From positions 1 to 29,468 of the forward strand of contig DLEF01000023.1 in the NCBI GenBank assembly GCA_002481545.1: 29,468 nucleotides of DNA, in the 5' to 3' direction. This document shows positions 20,554 to 28,074 of the stretch, piece after piece; position 1 is the first letter of the stretch, and every line of letters begins with the position of its first letter. The notes beneath the pieces are model-generated. The model searched no databases and was not told the origin of the DNA. It was given only the letters and a program-made list of their open reading frames with translations. This DNA comes from Cyanobacteria bacterium UBA7753. GTDB taxonomy: Bacteria; Cyanobacteriota; Vampirovibrionia; Gastranaerophilales; Gastranaerophilaceae. The position numbers and the translations under genes are program-made.

Positions 20554-21807
20554 TTATTTGTTTCTTTTTAGAATATTCAATATTCCGTTTAAATTAAAAC
20601 CGTTACCTGAAGTAGATGTGTTGTTGTCTACCGGCATAGCCTGTAAAGATGTTGCCATTTTAAGAAATTCATCTCTCGGTATCGGTTCAATTTTTTCAGG
20701 GTGCCAAGGATTAGCAACATAAACGGTATCTTTTGTGATTTTGACGACAGTCAGTGCATGTCCGCCCCCTGCTTTTGTAACCCCGTCGGGCCCATCTTTT
20801 GCAACGCGACATCCGAATGTTATTGCATATTGACCTTCTTTTCCTGTGTATTGGTCTAATTTTGTGTTGAGTGCTTGTTCTCTTTGAGTATAATGGCTTA
20901 CCTCCGATAAAGAGGCTGATTTATACATAGAGACATCTGCCCCTGTGCGTCGAGCCATTTCTTCGCGGGTTATATATCCGTATTGTCCGTCCTTGTACGG
21001 TTTAGCCTTATTATATTTTTTATCACCTGCAGTGTATACATCGGATTTTTTACCTGTAAGCAGATATCCTGCGTCCCATGTGAAACCGCTACTTAAGACG
21101 TCTCCGGGTTTGTTGTCTTCCCAGCCGATAGGTTGACCGTCGGCAGTTGTACAATCGTTAGGCTTGCCGAATTTTTTTTGTGTCAGATACATTTCAGCTC
21201 TGTATGATTCCATTGCAAGCTCATATGCGACAACTTCCAAATCTCCTTTGGAATACATACGGCTGTTTCCTGCTTTATTGAGAGTTTCTTTTGTAATATG
21301 GTAAGTCCCTGTAATAGGAGTTTTTAGTCCTTTCTTTTCATAATAGTTTCTGATTTTTATTGCGCCCGGAAGAGTAACCGTATATGAGCCGTCATTATTT
21401 TTCCTGCAGTTCTGATGTAAAAGTGCCTGTCCGCCTTTTGTATTTCTTATCGCATTTATTTCTGCCAAAAAGTAACAATCTCCGCGTCTGTCTTGTGCGG
21501 AATCTCCTATGTATCCGTCTGCCGTAGAGGCATCATTTCCGGGGACGGGTATTCTGATATTTTGTCCGCCGGGACCTCTGACAATTTTGGTGCTCCCGCC
21601 GCCATACATTTGAACCGAATTTGTGTCAATTGTTCTGGTGTTACCTCGTCGTTCTCCCAATTGGTACGCTTGTTTCTTTAATCCCGCTCTGCTTAATGCT
21701 TGAGAAAGTTTTTGTCCGACTCCTTTGTCTGTTTCTGTGCCGGATTCGTTTTGAGGGAAATTAATATCACTAATAGATAAGTTCTCAATATTTATTCTAT
21801 CTACCAT
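20554..21807 (-). CDS. Calpain-like (family C2) cysteine protease
   Basis: A 417-aa protein from the ATG at 21807. AAAAAGGA lies ten bases upstream, and a GTG-initiated extension to 21837 is less likely. The protease core has Cys111 in QDRRGDCYFLAEINAI, His350 in GGGHALTVVK and Asn366 in VYVANPWHPEKI, which together form the calpain triad. Residues 1-95 are a Ser/Gly/Gln-rich extension without a signal peptide. The C-terminal ~35 residues are Asn-rich. It lacks the calcium-binding penta-EF-hand domains of animal calpains, as bacterial members usually do. Promoter region: an AT palindrome of the same type as the Gly-rich paralogs, 32 bases before the ATG. Substrate and location unknown; a secreted or host-directed enzyme is possible but unproven. 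It ends nine bases from the convergent permease. Confidence 0.88.
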   Translation of the reverse strand: MVDRINIENLSISDINFPQNESGTETDKGVGQKLSQALSRAGLKKQAYQLGERRGNTRTIDTNSVQMYGGGSTKIVRGPGGQNIRIPVPGNDASTADGYIGDSAQDRRGDCYFLAEINAIRNTKGGQALLHQNCRKNNDGSYTVTLPGAIKIRNYYEKKGLKTPITGTYHITKETLNKAGNSRMYSKGDLEVVAYELAMESYRAEMYLTQKKFGKPNDCTTADGQPIGWEDNKPGDVLSSGFTWDAGYLLTGKKSDVYTAGDKKYNKAKPYKDGQYGYITREEMARRTGADVSMYKSASLSEVSHYTQREQALNTKLDQYTGKEGQYAITFGCRVAKDGPDGVTKAGGGHALTVVKITKDTVYVANPWHPEKIEPIPRDEFLKMATSLQAMPVDNNTSTSGNGFNLNGILNILKRNK

Positions 21808-21839
21808 ACTAAAAAAATCCTTTTTGTTGGCTCTCACTA

Positions 21840-21862
21840 CTATATATAAAATTTATATATAG
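21840..21862 (-). promoter_or_regulatory. Perfect AT palindrome at the promoter of the C2 protease
   Basis: A 23-bp inverted repeat: 11-bp arms CTATATATAAA and TTTATATATAG around a single A. On the minus strand TTGTTT lies 17 bases before a TATATA inside it. The best-preserved of the four related sites in this window. Confidence 0.55.
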
Positions 21863-21907
21863 TCTGGATTGCCTATAAACAATAGAAATCTTAATAAATA
21901 TTTACAT

Positions 21908-22462
21908 TTATTCCTGTGGTAAAAATGCATATTGTTTTAAAAACTTGGGCACTTCTTCATCCGCGTTTTCATTGATATAATGTACTTCCATTCCCTCGTC
22001 TTCCGCTATCCATACCAATAAATTGGCAAAAGCCGTCTGCATTGATGTTCCGATAACCAGAAAAACAGCTTTTTCATTTTCGGATTTTGCTTTTCTTGCC
22101 GTTTGAATAATCAAATTCATGACATCTATTTTATGTAAAATATCCTGACCGTACAGAACAACATTATTATCCCTGCAGCTGCCGTGGATTTCAAAAACAA
22201 CTCTTGAGCCCGCTTTTTGATGCAGACCGTCAACATTCATCGTAATGACAGGGATTTGCAAATCGGCAAGAGCCTTGTGTGCTTTGGTTGGTTCTTTCCC
22301 TTCTACCGTTTTTCTTAAATTTTCCATTATCTGCTGAAACTCTTTCGGGTGAGAATTTTTAAATTCTACGGAAAGTTTTTCTTTTATTCCTTCTCTTTCT
22401 TCAAACGTCGGAATCCCCGCAGACTTTGATATACCTGCTCCCGTAAACGCAATTATTTTCAT
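21908..22462 (-). CDS. Short sirtuin-like (Sir2) protein without zinc module
   Basis: A 184-aa Sir2-family protein. NAD-binding motifs are clear: AFTGAGISKSAGIPTFEE at 5-22, TMNVDGLHQKAGS at about 74-86, EIHGSC at about 91-96 with the catalytic His, and VLYGQD in place of the usual VVWFGE. The nucleotide-binding C-terminal lobe has VFLVIGTSMQTAFANLLV. Typical sirtuins have about 230-270 aa and a small domain held by a Cys4 zinc site between the catalytic His and the V-x-FGE motif. Here only about six residues join them, and no Cys pair exists. It may be a minimal deacylase or an NAD-consuming enzyme with another role. AAGGAG seven bases before the ATG supports the start. It lies 70 bases after the C2 protease start region, separately transcribed. 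Confidence 0.87.
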   Translation of the reverse strand: MKIIAFTGAGISKSAGIPTFEEREGIKEKLSVEFKNSHPKEFQQIMENLRKTVEGKEPTKAHKALADLQIPVITMNVDGLHQKAGSRVVFEIHGSCRDNNVVLYGQDILHKIDVMNLIIQTARKAKSENEKAVFLVIGTSMQTAFANLLVWIAEDEGMEVHYINENADEEVPKFLKQYAFLPQE

Positions 22463-22558
22463 ACTTTACTCCTTAATTTTTATAAAAAGATTATAAAAGA
22501 TTTTATTCGTTTACACATCCTAAAATTTAAGTAGATAATATTATCTATTTTTTATGAT

Positions 22559-22587
22559 TTGTTATTTCGGTGCGATTATGTGATAAT
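22559..22587 (+). promoter_or_regulatory. Promoter of comEC (leaderless)
   Basis: TTGTTA (22559-22564), 17 bases, GATAAT (22582-22587) with a TG extension. It ends seven bases before the ATG at 22595, leaving no space for a leader or Shine-Dalgarno. Confidence 0.55.
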
Positions 22588-22594
22588 CAAAACC

Positions 22595-25015
22595 ATGAAG
22601 GAAGTATTTAACGAACTTTTGCAGAACAGAAATTTTTTGATGTTTGCGTTTACGGTCTCTTATGTTTTGGGATTGTTCGCATTTTTTACGGGGAAACCCG
22701 TTCTGTTCTCGGGGATTGTGACATTATTGGCGATTATTCTTATACTTAAAGAATTTCCGTATAAACAAATCCTTGTTTGGATTGCGGTATTTTATCTAGG
22801 ATTTTTCAGTGCTAATTATAGGATAAAAAATTCTGATTCGATTTCGCCTTTGGCACCTGCGAACGCTGTTATCACAGGACAAATATTATCTATTCCGAAC
22901 AGCAACAATCCGAAAAATACCAAGTTTTTCTTCAAGGTAAAAAAGATAAAAGTTGAGAATGATAGTTATGAAAATCTTGATAATAAAACACTTGTGACGA
23001 TAAATTCTCACTCCAAAAATCCCGACTTTTCAAACCTTGTAATCGGAAACAGTTACGTAATAAAAGGAAAACTAAGGAAACCTTTTGCCTCGACCAACCC
23101 TTCCCAATTTTCTTATGAAAACTATCTGAGAAACTTTAAAACTTATACAACATTTTATGCATATCAAAATGACGTGAATAAGATAAACGCGCCTTTAGGA
23201 CTAAAATGGAAAATTATCCAAAGATTAAACAATGAGCGCATGGAAATATTAAATACACACGCAAAATACCTTAAAAATCCAAACATACAGGTATTGGGCG
23301 GTATTGTTTTCGGCGATGACGCGATAGCACCTCCCGATTACATAAAAGCATCGTTTATAAATTCGGGTTTATTGCATATCCTTGCGGCATCTGGATTGAA
23401 CGTTGGGTTTATCAGCGGATTTCTTTTGTTCTTTCTATATCATTTGAGAGTGCCTTATAAGATTAGAATAATATCCGCTATCGGGGTTGTTATCTTATAT
23501 TGCCTGATGACGGGGCTCGGAGCCTCTGTCGTAAGAGCAGCACTGATGTTGATATTTGTACTTTTGGGAAAACTTATAGACCGAGACGCGCAGAGTGTGG
23601 CACTATTGTCTTTTGTCGGGCTTTTAATGCTCATTTATAATCCCGCATATATAAATGATGTCGGCTTTCAGCTTTCGTTCATTGTGACTTTAGGTATATT
23701 ACTAATGGCAAATGTTGTTTTGCAGTATACAAAACGACTGCCCGAATGGCTCACGGGCTCAATATTTATCCCGATTGTTGCACAGTTATGGGTTGCTCCT
23801 ATTCAGATGTTTTATTTTAATACGTTCAGTCTGTATTCGGTTTTTGCAAACATTATAACAATGCCTGTGCTCTCTGTTATAAGCTGCGGCGGGTTTGTAA
23901 GTTCAATCCTCGCTATGGTTAATCCGATTGCGGATTTTGTGTGCAAATGGTCAGATTTAATTCTCAATCCGTTAATCACAATATTAATAAAAGTATCGGA
24001 TTACTTCGGATCACTTCCTCATGCGCTTGTCACAACAACGCATCCGAGCGTTATACAGATACTTATTTATTATGTAATTTTAGGTGCCGTAGTTTATCTT
24101 CTCAAAACCAAATTTGAAAACAAAAAAGTATTGTTATGCACAATTATTATGTCAGGGCTGTTGGCACTGAGTGCTATGGTGCATATTCCTAACCATAATT
24201 TTGAAGTTATTGCCTTCAATGTCGGAAACGCTGACGCCTTCCTTTTGAAGAGCCCAAAGAATAAATATTTCATAATTGATACGGGTAAAATCGGCTACAA
24301 CGGCGGAAAAACTCAGGCAAATATCATAATCCTGAAGTACTTAAAAGACAGAGGAATAAAAAATATTGAAGGTCTTATCGTCACTCACTTCGATTCCGAC
24401 CACTGCGGAGGAGCTGTCGATTTAATCAATAATTTGAACGTCAAAAAGGTCTATGTAAACTCTCTGTATAACGATAAAAGACTTGCCCGCCAAATATACG
24501 GCGCAATAGACAGAAAACATATATTAAAGGTACTAGCACAAAATAATGCGGTTATTTATAAAGAGCCTGATTTTAAGATAACGACATATAGGGCAAAAAT
24601 TCCGGAGCACGGGCATGACAGCGAGGCAAATGAAAACTCTGTAATAGCACTTGTGCAAAACGATAATACTACAATGTTGTTTACGGGCGACTCGGGAGTC
24701 AGAGCGTTTAACCAAATAAAACGATACCTCCCTCACAATATAACTATCTTAAAAGTCGGGCACCACGGCGCGAAAAATGTTATTGATAAAAATATGATGA
24801 GATATTTGAACCCTAAAATATCCGTTGTATCGGTCGGGTATAACAGATACGGACATCCGAACCCGCTCACGATAAAGATTTTATCAACTTCCAAGGTAGT
24901 AAGAACAGATAAGATAAACGCCATAAAAGTTATCTCGAACGGCAAAGACTATGAAGTTGACGGTTACGACTCAAATACGAGAAAATTTTACAAAAAATAC
25001 AGCGGAAAGGACTAA
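22595..25015 (+). CDS. comEC: ComEC/Rec2 DNA-uptake channel
   Basis: ComEC is the inner-membrane channel through which transforming single-stranded DNA enters. From the ATG at 22595 it has 806 aa. An earlier start at 22559 falls in the promoter. Domains: an N-terminal DUF4131 region with two membrane helices and an OB-like fold (about 10-190); the Competence domain with multiple membrane segments and the signature INSGLLHILAASGLNVGFIS at about 255-274; and a C-terminal metallo-beta-lactamase-like domain from about 540. That domain has THFDSDHCGG, LFTGDSG and LKVGHHGAKN, proposed to degrade the non-imported strand. All three domains are present, as in full-length ComEC. The next gene begins four bases after the stop. 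The presence of an intact gene suggests competence is possible if pili genes exist elsewhere. Confidence 0.95.
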   Translation: MKEVFNELLQNRNFLMFAFTVSYVLGLFAFFTGKPVLFSGIVTLLAIILILKEFPYKQILVWIAVFYLGFFSANYRIKNSDSISPLAPANAVITGQILSIPNSNNPKNTKFFFKVKKIKVENDSYENLDNKTLVTINSHSKNPDFSNLVIGNSYVIKGKLRKPFASTNPSQFSYENYLRNFKTYTTFYAYQNDVNKINAPLGLKWKIIQRLNNERMEILNTHAKYLKNPNIQVLGGIVFGDDAIAPPDYIKASFINSGLLHILAASGLNVGFISGFLLFFLYHLRVPYKIRIISAIGVVILYCLMTGLGASVVRAALMLIFVLLGKLIDRDAQSVALLSFVGLLMLIYNPAYINDVGFQLSFIVTLGILLMANVVLQYTKRLPEWLTGSIFIPIVAQLWVAPIQMFYFNTFSLYSVFANIITMPVLSVISCGGFVSSILAMVNPIADFVCKWSDLILNPLITILIKVSDYFGSLPHALVTTTHPSVIQILIYYVILGAVVYLLKTKFENKKVLLCTIIMSGLLALSAMVHIPNHNFEVIAFNVGNADAFLLKSPKNKYFIIDTGKIGYNGGKTQANIIILKYLKDRGIKNIEGLIVTHFDSDHCGGAVDLINNLNVKKVYVNSLYNDKRLARQIYGAIDRKHILKVLAQNNAVIYKEPDFKITTYRAKIPEHGHDSEANENSVIALVQNDNTTMLFTGDSGVRAFNQIKRYLPHNITILKVGHHGAKNVIDKNMMRYLNPKISVVSVGYNRYGHPNPLTIKILSTSKVVRTDKINAIKVISNGKDYEVDGYDSNTRKFYKKYSGKD

Positions 25016-25018
25016 TCT

Positions 25019-25810
25019 GTGGATAAGATAAATATAGCATTCGGAATAACGGAAGATTGGCTCAAATACACCTGTGTCACTATGTGTTCGATATTGTCGC
25101 ATGCCTCGAGTGGGGAGTATAATTTTTATATTTTAAGTACAATGTCGGAGGAAAAATTTAAAGAAAATTTTGCACCGTTTAAGGAAAAATTATCTTCAAT
25201 TTATCCGTTCTCGATTAACTATATAAAGATGGATTTATCGGATTTTGATGGGATTGTCCATGACAAAAGAGTCGGAGTTTCCGCATATTTTAGGTTAAAA
25301 CTTCCGTCTGTTACAAAGTTGGAAAAAGTTATTTATTTGGATTCCGACCTTGTTGTTTTGGACGATATAAAACAATTGTGGAAGCATGATATAAGTGATT
25401 ATTATTTGGCTACGGTTGAGGATAAATATTCCGCTCTTATGACCTGTCAGGCGGGGCTTTCGGATGATGACACCTATTTTAATTCGGGTGTTATGGTTAT
25501 GAACCTTAAAAAATTCAGAGAAGATAATCTTGAAGAAAAGATTTTCAATAAATTGCACGAAGCGGATAACAGATATTCAGATCAGGATGTTTTGAACGAT
25601 ATTTGCAGGGATAAGGTTTTGTTTTTGCCTCTCAAATATAATCTGATGTTGAGCCGAGATGATGCGAACAGTTTCCCGAAAAGAAAAGATGAATATAATG
25701 AGGCACTAAAACATCCCGTAATCATGCACTATTCTATAAAACCATGGTTTTTGCCCGTGGAATACAGCGAGTATTGGAGAAAATACAAAGAAATAATGCA
25801 TAATGTATAA
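25019..25810 (+). CDS. GT8-family glycosyltransferase
   Basis: A 263-aa glycosyltransferase of family 8 (LgtC-like). Start is a GTG four bases after the comEC stop, with AAAGGA about eight bases upstream, so translation is probably coupled. The N-terminal INIAFGITEDWLKYTCVTMC begins the nucleotide-sugar fold; VIYLDSDLVVLDDIKQLW contains the DxD metal-binding motif (Asp108-Ser-Asp110). Further family motifs are FNSGVMVMNL, SDQDVLNDIC and the C-terminal IMHYSIKPW. Members transfer galactose or glucose from UDP-sugars onto lipopolysaccharide or other glycans. Its link to comEC is positional only. Repeats follow directly after the stop. Confidence 0.93.
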   Translation: MDKINIAFGITEDWLKYTCVTMCSILSHASSGEYNFYILSTMSEEKFKENFAPFKEKLSSIYPFSINYIKMDLSDFDGIVHDKRVGVSAYFRLKLPSVTKLEKVIYLDSDLVVLDDIKQLWKHDISDYYLATVEDKYSALMTCQAGLSDDDTYFNSGVMVMNLKKFREDNLEEKIFNKLHEADNRYSDQDVLNDICRDKVLFLPLKYNLMLSRDDANSFPKRKDEYNEALKHPVIMHYSIKPWFLPVEYSEYWRKYKEIMHNV

Positions 25811-25850
25811 AAAGGCACTAAGATACTAGGACACTAAGGCACTAAGAAAA
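25811..25850 (+). repeat. GGCACTAA-type dispersed repeat, copy 4
   Basis: AAGGCACTAAGATACTAGG then ACACTAAGGCACTAAG, with the unit order slightly permuted compared with other copies. It begins at the stop codon of the GT8 gene. Confidence 0.75.
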
Positions 25851-25876
25851 TATGAAAAACATTAGTATGCACAGAT

Positions 25877-25903
25877 TGTAGGGTGCAATTTTTTGCACCA
25901 AAT
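25877..25903. repeat. GTAGGGTGC hairpin repeat
   Basis: Identical to the copy at 6541 over about 26 bases, with arms GGTGCAA/TTGCACC. Confidence 0.75.
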
Positions 25904-25921
25904 CTAAATTTATTATTTGTG

Positions 25922-25996
25922 AGGACAAACCCTCACCCACAATTCTAATTACTTAATTACAAGAATTGTTGCCCTCTCCCATAAGTAGAGGGGTAA
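25922..25996. mobile_element. Partial copy of the MITE-like element
   Basis: It starts with GGACAAACCCTCA, the exact terminal repeat of the element at 8518, and continues to an internal GCCCTCTCCC...AGAGGGG hairpin. The far end is missing and is replaced by CGGCGGAGCCG and an inverted GGCACTAA repeat. Confidence 0.55.
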
Positions 25997-26010
25997 TCGG
26001 CGGAGCCGCC

Positions 26011-26044
26011 TCCTAGTGCCCTAGTGCCTTAGTGCCCTAGTATT
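26011..26044 (-). repeat. GGCACTAA-type dispersed repeat, inverted copy 5
   Basis: TCCTAGTGCCCTAGTGCC then TTAGTGCCCTAGTATTC, the reverse complement of the unit at 6452 with one additional unit. Confidence 0.75.
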
Positions 26045-26126
26045 CATAATTACGCTAATTCCTAATTACATTTCCCTCCTCCCTCTATATTTACCCCCTC
26101 CCTCCTTACAAAACTTAATCATGTAC

Positions 26127-26155
26127 TTGCATTATTATTATTTTTACATTACTAT
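26127..26155 (+). promoter_or_regulatory. Promoter of the rplS operon
   Basis: TTGCAT (26127-26132), 17 bases, TACTAT (26150-26155). Predicted leader of about 58 nt carries a short hairpin (TCTGTGCG with CGCAGA) before the AAGGAA ribosome-binding site. A leader of this kind could be a site of L19 autoregulation, but the sequence does not match a leader I know. Confidence 0.55.
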
Positions 26156-26219
26156 TGTTCTGTGCGTTTTGTGGAGACGCAGATTTTTGTACCACTAAAG
26201 AAATATAAGGAATAGCAAA

Positions 26220-26573
26220 ATGAATCCTATTATAGCAGACTTAGAAAATCAATATAAGAAAGAAAATATTCCTGAAATGAATCCGGGTGATACCGTAAAA
26301 GTATTCGTAAGAATCGTTGAAGGTAACAAGGAAAGAATTCAGGCATTTGAAGGAACCGTTATCAAGAAACATGGTTCAGGTATTAACAAAACCGTTACCG
26401 TAAGAAAAGTATTCCAAGGTATCGGTGTAGAAAGAGTATTCTTACTAAACTCTCCTCGTATCGATAAGATTACCGTATTGAGACGTGGTGATGTTAGACG
26501 TTCTAAATTGTATTACTTAAGAGATCGTTCAGGTAAGGCAACTCGTATCAGAGAAAAAATTGAAAAAAGATAA
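26220..26573 (+). CDS. rplS: Ribosomal protein L19
   Basis: A 117-aa L19, normal length. Conserved blocks are FEGTVIKKHGSGINKTVTVR, GIGVERVFLLNSPRIDKI and RRGDVRRSKLYYLRDRSGKA. L19 sits at the interface of the 30S and 50S subunits, beside helices 14 of 16S rRNA and the 23S rRNA. AAGGAA seven bases before the ATG fixes the start. The downstream GTPase gene begins 14 bases before the L19 stop, so the two are one operon. It lacks the trmD/rimM neighbours common in many bacteria. Confidence 0.98.
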   Translation: MNPIIADLENQYKKENIPEMNPGDTVKVFVRIVEGNKERIQAFEGTVIKKHGSGINKTVTVRKVFQGIGVERVFLLNSPRIDKITVLRRGDVRRSKLYYLRDRSGKATRIREKIEKR

Positions 26574-27420
26574 AACACATATACATTGGTATCCGGGGCA
26601 TATTGCAAAAGCCGAGCGACTCTTAAAAGAGAAATTAAATCTTGTAGATGTCGTAATAGAGGTTTTGGACGCCAGATTGCCAATGTCAAGCAGTTATAAC
26701 AACATAAAGAAGCTTCTGGGAGATAAACCGAGGCTTCTTTTGTTGAATAAATCAGATTTGGTAAACCCGGAAGAAATAAAAAAATGGGTTGAATATATAG
26801 AAAAAGTTTCGGGCTGTCCCGTTCTTACGATTGATACAAAAACCAACCGTAATTTTAACGTAATAGAAAAACTCGTTTTAAAACTGGCAGAGCCGAGAAT
26901 GCAGGCACTTATGGCAAAAGGACTTTTGCGAAGACCTGCAAGAGTTGTTGTGGTAGGACTCCCAAATGTGGGTAAATCAAGTATCATCAATAAACTGACA
27001 AAATCCTCCAAAACAAAAACAGGTGCAAAAGCGGGTGTAACACGTCAACAGCAGTGGGTAAGAATAAACCCTAATATTGATTTGCTTGATACTCCGGGGA
27101 TTATTCCTATGAGGCAGGAGGATCAGGACAGAGCCCAAAAACTTGCGTTTGTAAACTCCGTATCGGAAAACGCATATTCTCCCGAACCTGTTGCAAAAGA
27201 GCTGTTGGAGCTTATAAACAAAAATGAAAAATATACGAAGAAGTTCAAAGAATATTACGGCTTGAACGACGAAACGAAATTAACCACCGAAAATATTTCT
27301 AAATCCAGAAATTGGATAAAGACGGGCGGAGAACCTGATACGGAAAGAACGGCGCAATATATTTTGAGAGATTTTCGCGACGGCAAAATCGGGAAATTTA
27401 TACTTGATACATTGGAATAG
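26560..27420 (+). CDS. rbgA: RbgA/YlqF ribosome-assembly GTPase
   Basis: A 286-aa circularly permuted GTPase. Motif order is G4 (LNKSD, about residue 62) before G1 (GLPNVGKSS, about 133), G2 and G3 (LDTPG, about 175), which defines the YlqF/YawG group. The N-terminal HIHWYPGHIAKAERLL is diagnostic of RbgA. It promotes a late step of 50S subunit assembly. The start is a TTG at 26560, inside the last codons of rplS. Translation is then coupled, but no strong ribosome-binding site is seen, only AGAGA. No in-frame ATG exists before the diagnostic motif. Pairing with rplS is common in several phyla. Confidence 0.95.
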   Translation: MKKDKTHIHWYPGHIAKAERLLKEKLNLVDVVIEVLDARLPMSSSYNNIKKLLGDKPRLLLLNKSDLVNPEEIKKWVEYIEKVSGCPVLTIDTKTNRNFNVIEKLVLKLAEPRMQALMAKGLLRRPARVVVVGLPNVGKSSIINKLTKSSKTKTGAKAGVTRQQQWVRINPNIDLLDTPGIIPMRQEDQDRAQKLAFVNSVSENAYSPEPVAKELLELINKNEKYTKKFKEYYGLNDETKLTTENISKSRNWIKTGGEPDTERTAQYILRDFRDGKIGKFILDTLE

Positions 27421-27718
27421 TGTCTCACTGTCATTCTGAAAGTGTAGAAAAAGTATTTGAAACGAAGTTGAAAATTAGTTTTTCAAACTGTTCAGAATCT
27501 TATATTCTAACAGATGCTGAAACAATCCTGAAACGAGTTCAGGACAATAGTTAGTTCAGGATGACGCATTTTACAAAATTGGTTGAATAATCGTAAAATC
27601 TTTTGTTTTTGTTTTTCTTCACTTTTACGGCATTTAATGATAATATATATACAGGATGCAGAAATAGACCAATCGGTAAATTTTCGCATACTCGTATTAC
27701 AATAGTTTGAGGTGAAAT
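27421..27718. other. Intergenic region before rbfA
   Basis: No gene is seen. It contains a TCCTGAAACGAGTTCAGGA palindrome (27526-27544), the related ATGCTGAAAC words around it, an AT-rich stretch, and a TACAAT -10-like hexamer 15 bases before the rbfA ATG (27698-27703). Confidence 0.55.
27526..27544. repeat. TCCTGAAACGAGTTCAGGA palindrome, copy 2
   Basis: Identical in all 19 bases to the copy at 11042. A second GTTCAGGATGAC follows a few bases later (27553-27564), matching the TTCAGGATGAC flank of copy 1. Confidence 0.75.
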
Positions 27719-28063
27719 ATGACATTACGAAATGAACGTGTGCGAAAAGAGCTTATGCGCGAGATATCCGATATTTTGAGAAAAGAAGTCCGCGGACTGC
27801 AGGGAGTTGTATCTATTGTAGATGTTGAAGTATCACACGATAACTCTTATGCAAAAGTGAAATACAGCGTATTAGGCAGTCCGGAGCAGGTAGAGAAAGA
27901 TAAAGAAGTCATTGAAAAAAACACCCCGAAAGTACGCTATGAGGTTGGAAAACGTATAAGATTACGTTTGACACCTGAAATTAGATTTATTTATACCGAT
28001 GCGCTTGAGCAGGGCTCAAGAGTAACCGAACTTATTGATAAAATCTCCAGAGGCGAGATTTAA
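27719..28063 (+). CDS. rbfA: Ribosome-binding factor A
   Basis: A 114-aa RbfA, normal size. Conserved parts are RNERVRKELMREISDILRKE, VSIVDVEVSHDNSYAKVKYS and the KH-like end VGKRIRLRLTPEIRFIYTDA. It binds immature 30S subunits and helps process the 5' end of 16S rRNA. AGGTGA three to four bases before the ATG supports the start, and a TACAAT -10-like hexamer lies 15 bases upstream. truB follows after 11 bases, a conserved pairing. The usual upstream partners infB and nusA are not adjacent here. Confidence 0.96.
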   Translation: MTLRNERVRKELMREISDILRKEVRGLQGVVSIVDVEVSHDNSYAKVKYSVLGSPEQVEKDKEVIEKNTPKVRYEVGKRIRLRLTPEIRFIYTDALEQGSRVTELIDKISRGEI

Positions 28064-28074
28064 CGGATATAAAA

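Larger units (their letters stand above)
25811..26126. other. Intergenic repeat cluster between the GT8 gene and rplS
   Basis: No gene is seen. In order: GGCACTAA repeat (25811-25850), GTAGGGTGC hairpin (25877-25903), 5' part of the MITE-like element (25922-25996), a CGGCGGAGCCG word, an inverted GGCACTAA repeat (26011-26044), and pyrimidine-rich DNA with three CCCTCC-type words. The two GGCACTAA copies face each other and flank the cluster. Confidence 0.65.

Noticed and set aside
24733..24945. Minus-strand frames within comEC (24533-24736 and 24733-24945)
   Set aside because: They are antisense to the conserved metallo-beta-lactamase domain of ComEC, with no initiation signals.
27507..27725. 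Minus-strand frame upstream of rbfA
   Set aside because: It reads through a palindromic repeat and the rbfA promoter and has no ribosome-binding site.
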